Positions 7,226 to 9,766 of a DNA stretch of 9,766 nt are shown here, one piece after another. This DNA is from an uncultured Bacteroidota bacterium (GTDB taxonomy: Bacteria; Bacteroidota; Bacteroidia; Bacteroidales; SZUA-534). A program made the translations under genes and the position numbers. The stretch spans positions 1 through 9,766 of the forward strand of contig CALABN010000369.1 in NCBI GenBank assembly GCA_937885735.1, given 5' to 3'. Position 1 is the first letter of the stretch, and each line of letters begins with the position of its first letter. The notes below the pieces were generated by a model. That model made no database searches, was not told where the DNA came from, and saw only the letters and a list, made by a program, of their open reading frames with translations.

Positions 7226-8786
7226 AGAAGAATTCCAGACCCTTGAATTTCTCTTGTGACATTTGCAGTTCGTATGCCGATTCGGCAAGATATACGTCGC
7301 GGCCCCATTTGTCCTTAGCCATAGCCTTGAACTTGCGACGCTTGAAGTCTTCCCATTCCACAGGGTCGTTAGGCTTCACCCAGCAAGCCTTGTACATACT
7401 GATGTTCTCATATCGGCATTGGGCATTGTATTCGTGCAGCAGACGGTATTCAATCACTTCAAATTGGAGTGCGCCGACAGTGCCAATCACCTTGCGTCCG
7501 TTTAATGTCATTGTGAATAATTGAGCCACACCTTCGTCCATTAGTTGGTCGATGCCCTTTGCCAGTTGCTTTGCTTTCATCGGGTCGTCGTTTTCGATGT
7601 AGCGGAACAGTTCGGGCGAGAAACTTGGCAATCCCTTGAAGTGAATTTTTTCGCCTTCGGTCAGTGTGTCGCCAATCTTGAAGTTGCCAGTGTCGTGCAG
7701 ACCTATGATGTCGCCAGGATAGGCTTCCTCTACAATCGATGTCTTCTGTGCCATAAATGCAGTCGGGCTCGAGAACTTGAGTTGGCGGTCGAGTTGCACG
7801 TGGTAGTAGTTGGTGTTGCGAAGGAATTTTCCGGAGCAGACCTTTACAAATGCGATGCGGTCGCGGTGGTTAGGGTCCATATTGGCGTGAATCTTGAACA
7901 CGAATCCTGTGAATTTCTCCTCTTCAGGCTTGACCTCACGTTCGTTGGTTTGCGATGGCAGTGGCGATGGCGCAATGCGTATGAATGATTCCAAAAGTTC
8001 TTGAACGCCAAAGTTGTACAATGCGCTTCCGAAGAATACGGGAGCAATTTTCGCTTCGCGGTAAAGGTTTTGGTCGAAATCGGGATAAACGCCTTCGATA
8101 AGTTCAAGATTGTCGCGTAGTATTTGAGCGTTTTTGCCCATTTTGCGCTCGAATTCAGGGTCGTTCAAGTCCTTGAACTCCTGAGGTTCCTCGGCTTTTG
8201 TCTTGTCGTTGCCAGAGAAATAGTACATTTTCTTGTCGAAGATGTTGTAGACGCCTTGCAGACGTTGTCCCATGCCTACAGGCCAACTTAACGGGTGGAC
8301 GTGTATTTGCAGTTGGCGTTCAATCTCGTCGAGCAGGTCGAAGGGGTCCTTGCCTTCGCGGTCAATCTTGTTAATGAATACGATGACGGGAGTATTGCGC
8401 ATTCGGCAAACTTTCATCAGTTTCTCAGTCTGCGCCTCGACGCCTTTTGCCGCGTCGATGACCACGATTACGCTATCGACGGCTGTCAATGTGCGGAATG
8501 TGTCCTCGGCAAAGTCTTGGTGACCGGGAGTGTCCAATATGTTGATTTTTACGCCGTTGTATTCGAATCCCATTACAGAAGTCGCAACCGAAATGCCACG
8601 TTGACGTTCAATTTCCATAAAGTCGGAAGTGGCTGTCTTCTTGATTTTGTTTGATTTGACAGCGCCGGCAACGTGAATTGCACCGCCAAAAAGCAATAAC
8701 TTTTCGGTCAATGTGGTTTTTCCTGCGTCAGGGTGGCTGATTATTGCAAATGTGCGGCGGCGTTTTATCTCTTCTGTAAATTCCAT
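7209..8786 (-). CDS. prfC: Peptide chain release factor 3 (RF3)
   Basis: RF3 is a translational GTPase that removes RF1 or RF2 from the ribosome after peptide release and takes part in quality control after miscoding. The 525-residue length fits the family. GTPase motifs are intact: G1 HPDAGKTT (18-25), switch-region RQRGISVATS (62-71), G3 DTPGH (85-89) and G4 NKID (139-142). The remainder has the RF3-type sequence through to the end (LFGGAIHVAGAVK near the N-terminus, GALQFEVIEYRL in the C-terminal third). The ATG at 8786 gives the standard MEFTEEIKRRRTFAIISHPD opening. It follows the small acidic gene by 32 bases on the same strand, with no promoter box seen in between, so the two are probably one transcript. 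Confidence 0.97.
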   Translation of the reverse strand: MEFTEEIKRRRTFAIISHPDAGKTTLTEKLLLFGGAIHVAGAVKSNKIKKTATSDFMEIERQRGISVATSVMGFEYNGVKINILDTPGHQDFAEDTFRTLTAVDSVIVVIDAAKGVEAQTEKLMKVCRMRNTPVIVFINKIDREGKDPFDLLDEIERQLQIHVHPLSWPVGMGQRLQGVYNIFDKKMYYFSGNDKTKAEEPQEFKDLNDPEFERKMGKNAQILRDNLELIEGVYPDFDQNLYREAKIAPVFFGSALYNFGVQELLESFIRIAPSPLPSQTNEREVKPEEEKFTGFVFKIHANMDPNHRDRIAFVKVCSGKFLRNTNYYHVQLDRQLKFSSPTAFMAQKTSIVEEAYPGDIIGLHDTGNFKIGDTLTEGEKIHFKGLPSFSPELFRYIENDDPMKAKQLAKGIDQLMDEGVAQLFTMTLNGRKVIGTVGALQFEVIEYRLLHEYNAQCRYENISMYKACWVKPNDPVEWEDFKRRKFKAMAKDKWGRDVYLAESAYELQMSQEKFKGLEFFFTSEF

Positions 8787-8818
8787 TTTAGTCTGCTGAT
8801 TGTGGGTTAAATGCTTGA

Positions 8819-9079
8819 TTACTGCTCATCGGTTTCGTCATCGTCGTCGAGGTTGTCTTCGCAGTCGAGTTCATCATCGATGAAGTATTCTGCCTCGGCA
8901 ATGAGCGTGTCTATTTCCAGTTGCGACAAGTTTGGCTTGTCAATCCAGTAAACTTGCTTGTCGTTCTCAAAGTCGTCTTCACTGCCTTCAAGAATAAATC
9001 GCGGTGTTTCAGTATGAACAACGTATAGGTAGCCCAATCGTTGTTGGCTGTTGGTCGCGAGTAGAAATTTTGGTAGCAT
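8819..9079 (-). CDS. Small acidic protein of unknown function, upstream of prfC
   Basis: An 86-residue soluble protein opens MLPKFLLATNSQQ and contains YLYVVHTETPRFILE. It ends in a strongly acidic tail, DDELDCEDNLDDDDETDEQ (68-86). I recall short proteins of this style (MLPKF..., VVHTE.PR) in Bacteroidales but cannot name a function. No membrane segment, signal or catalytic motif is seen. The frame extends up to a TTG at 9103, but that codon lies inside the -7 promoter box (9101-9108) and would not be in the transcript, so ATG 9079 is chosen. It is the first gene of a likely operon with prfC. A role linked to translation is only suggested by this position. Confidence 0.8.
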   Translation of the reverse strand: MLPKFLLATNSQQRLGYLYVVHTETPRFILEGSEDDFENDKQVYWIDKPNLSQLEIDTLIAEAEYFIDDELDCEDNLDDDDETDEQ

Positions 9080-9100
9080 ATCCTTGTTTTTTGTTGGTCG

Positions 9101-9108
9101 CAAATATA
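9101..9108 (-). promoter_or_regulatory. -7 box of the acidic protein/prfC operon
   Basis: On the minus strand this reads TATATTTG, a perfect Bacteroidota -7 element, 21 bases upstream of the ATG at 9079. The start point would fall near 9094, giving a leader of about 15 bases. At the -33 distance there is no TTTG; a TTTC with a spacing of 16 is the nearest approximation. Confidence 0.6.
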
Positions 9109-9216
9109 GTTGTTTTTGGTTTGTGAAATGCCGTATAGTGTCCAGTTGAGGTTTGTTGTGCCGTTTGTTTGATGTTTTTTACTGTTTTTTTTTGTAAAAA
9201 TGTAGTTTGTGATCTT

Positions 9217-9766
9217 TTATGTAAATGTAATATTGTTGTGTAATTCCCAATAATACCATTCATACTCAGTTTCATTTGAACCACTTGTAAGCATTTGCCT
9301 TGAATCTGCTAAATAGATATGTGAATTTACTAAACATAGTAAATATCCTTCCCATTCAGCTAGTTTCATTGATTCATATGTACTTTCGCTAATCATTTTT
9401 GTATCTACCATACTAGATCTATGAGTAAGTAATTGTTCTGAATAAAGTGAACTAGATTTAAGTCCTTCCATTCCTTTTTTAGAAAAGAATACTTTTGGCA
9501 ACATTTTATTTGCTCCGGGCAATAATTTGTAATCAATTTTCTGATAACATTCTCCATCACAAGGTAAATTGTCAATATCAAAAGCATGATTGGCTTTTTT
9601 GTCCATTATAGCGAGAAAATATTCTTTTCCCTTTTTCAATAGGACAGCAGTGCAGTCCGGTTCTTTATTTACATCCCATCCACCAAGCAATTCCGATGTC
9701 ATCTCTGAAGCACATTCCCTAAGATCTGCCGGAGTAGGTGGAAACTTGTTCGACTGGATGTATTTC
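9217..9766 (-). CDS. Mosaic open frame with a Cas12a WED-II-like segment, open at the right edge
   Basis: The frame runs without a stop from the window edge (first full codon 9765-9763) to TAA at 9219-9217, 182 codons; the first ATG is at 9702, but coding-like sequence lies before it, so the true start is probably outside. Three parts can be seen. The upstream part, KYIQSNKFPPTPADLRE, resembles phage helicase-loader (G39P-type) N-terminal domains. The middle (GWDVNKE to VFFSKKG) matches Cas12a. The last part (THRSSMVDTKM, then SHIYLADSRQM and EYEWYYWEL) resembles a phage virion beta-propeller-type protein as I recall it. A normal Cas12a would continue for hundreds of residues with RuvC motifs, and none occur. 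The last two parts are about 30% GC, much lower than the neighbouring genes. It could be a recombined remnant, a phage gene, or an assembly chimera. Confidence 0.6.
   Translation of the reverse strand, partial: KYIQSNKFPPTPADLRECASEMTSELLGGWDVNKEPDCTAVLLKKGKEYFLAIMDKKANHAFDIDNLPCDGECYQKIDYKLLPGANKMLPKVFFSKKGMEGLKSSSLYSEQLLTHRSSMVDTKMISESTYESMKLAEWEGYLLCLVNSHIYLADSRQMLTSGSNETEYEWYYWELHNNITFT
9472..9690 (-). other. cas12a: Cas12a (Cpf1) WED-II segment within the mosaic frame
   Basis: About 73 codons read LLGGWDVNKEPD, EYFLAIMDKK and YKLLPGANKMLPKVFFSKK in order. These are the sequences that mark the WED-II region of Cas12a nucleases; for example, FnCas12a and LbCas12a carry GWDxxKE, then Y(Y/F)L(A/G)(I/V)M and YKLLPGxNKMLPKVFFS at the same spacing. 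The lysine of GWDVNK corresponds to the PAM-contacting Lys548 of AsCas12a. The usual continuation (NPSEEI and onward) and the usual upstream KLNF-type strand are missing. This is a fragment, not a functional effector. Confidence 0.8.

Noticed and set aside
7545..7988. Plus-strand 147-codon frame antisense to prfC
   Set aside because: It is fully inside the strongly conserved prfC and its composition (Val/Cys-rich) is typical of an antisense shadow.
9009..9284. Minus-strand 91-codon frame between the mosaic frame and the acidic gene
   Set aside because: It overlaps both neighbours in another frame, spans the promoter box and encodes Thr/Lys/Gln-rich low complexity.

Overview
The window looks like chromosomal DNA of a member of the order Bacteroidales (phylum Bacteroidota). 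The evidence is the gene families: a nucleoside kinase carrying a threonyl-tRNA-synthetase-like N-terminus, a Yip1-like membrane protein next to smpB, and an outer-membrane barrel with thrombospondin type 3 repeats. Several genes also have promoter boxes of the Bacteroidota type (TAnnTTTG), and clear Shine-Dalgarno sequences are lacking. The genus cannot be fixed from the sequence alone.

Layout from left to right. (1) Positions 1-151 are non-coding and hold a long inverted repeat upstream of a nucleoside/uridine kinase-like gene (152-1807, +), which ends in a strong hairpin terminator. (2) After a 350-base gap with a promoter candidate comes a two-gene envelope operon (+). It encodes an exported protein with a duplicated beta domain, a low-complexity linker and a SPOR-like end (2162-3634), and an outer-membrane barrel with calcium-type repeats (3672-5093). 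(3) AT-rich palindromes separate this operon from a convergent minus-strand operon encoding a Yip1-like membrane protein and SmpB, the trans-translation factor (6215 down to 5190). (4) The tRNA modification gene miaA (6287-7225, +) runs head-on into prfC, release factor 3 (8786 down to 7209), and the two 3' ends overlap by 17 bases. (5) prfC is preceded in its operon by a small, very acidic conserved-looking protein (9079 down to 8819) with a perfect -7 promoter box. SmpB, MiaA and RF3 all act on translation, so the centre of the window is a translation-maintenance neighbourhood.

(6) From about 9217 to the right edge the character changes. The DNA drops to about 30% GC over much of its length and carries one minus-strand frame, open across the window edge. 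This frame is a mosaic. Its middle (about 9690-9472) is a clear match, by recalled motifs, to the WED-II segment of the CRISPR nuclease Cas12a. The pieces on either side do not look like Cas12a; they recall phage proteins (a helicase-loader-like N-terminal piece and a virion beta-propeller-like C-terminal piece). No RuvC domain, cas1/cas2 or CRISPR array is visible. It is either a recombined remnant of mobile DNA or a chimeric contig end, and it is the most notable thing in the window.
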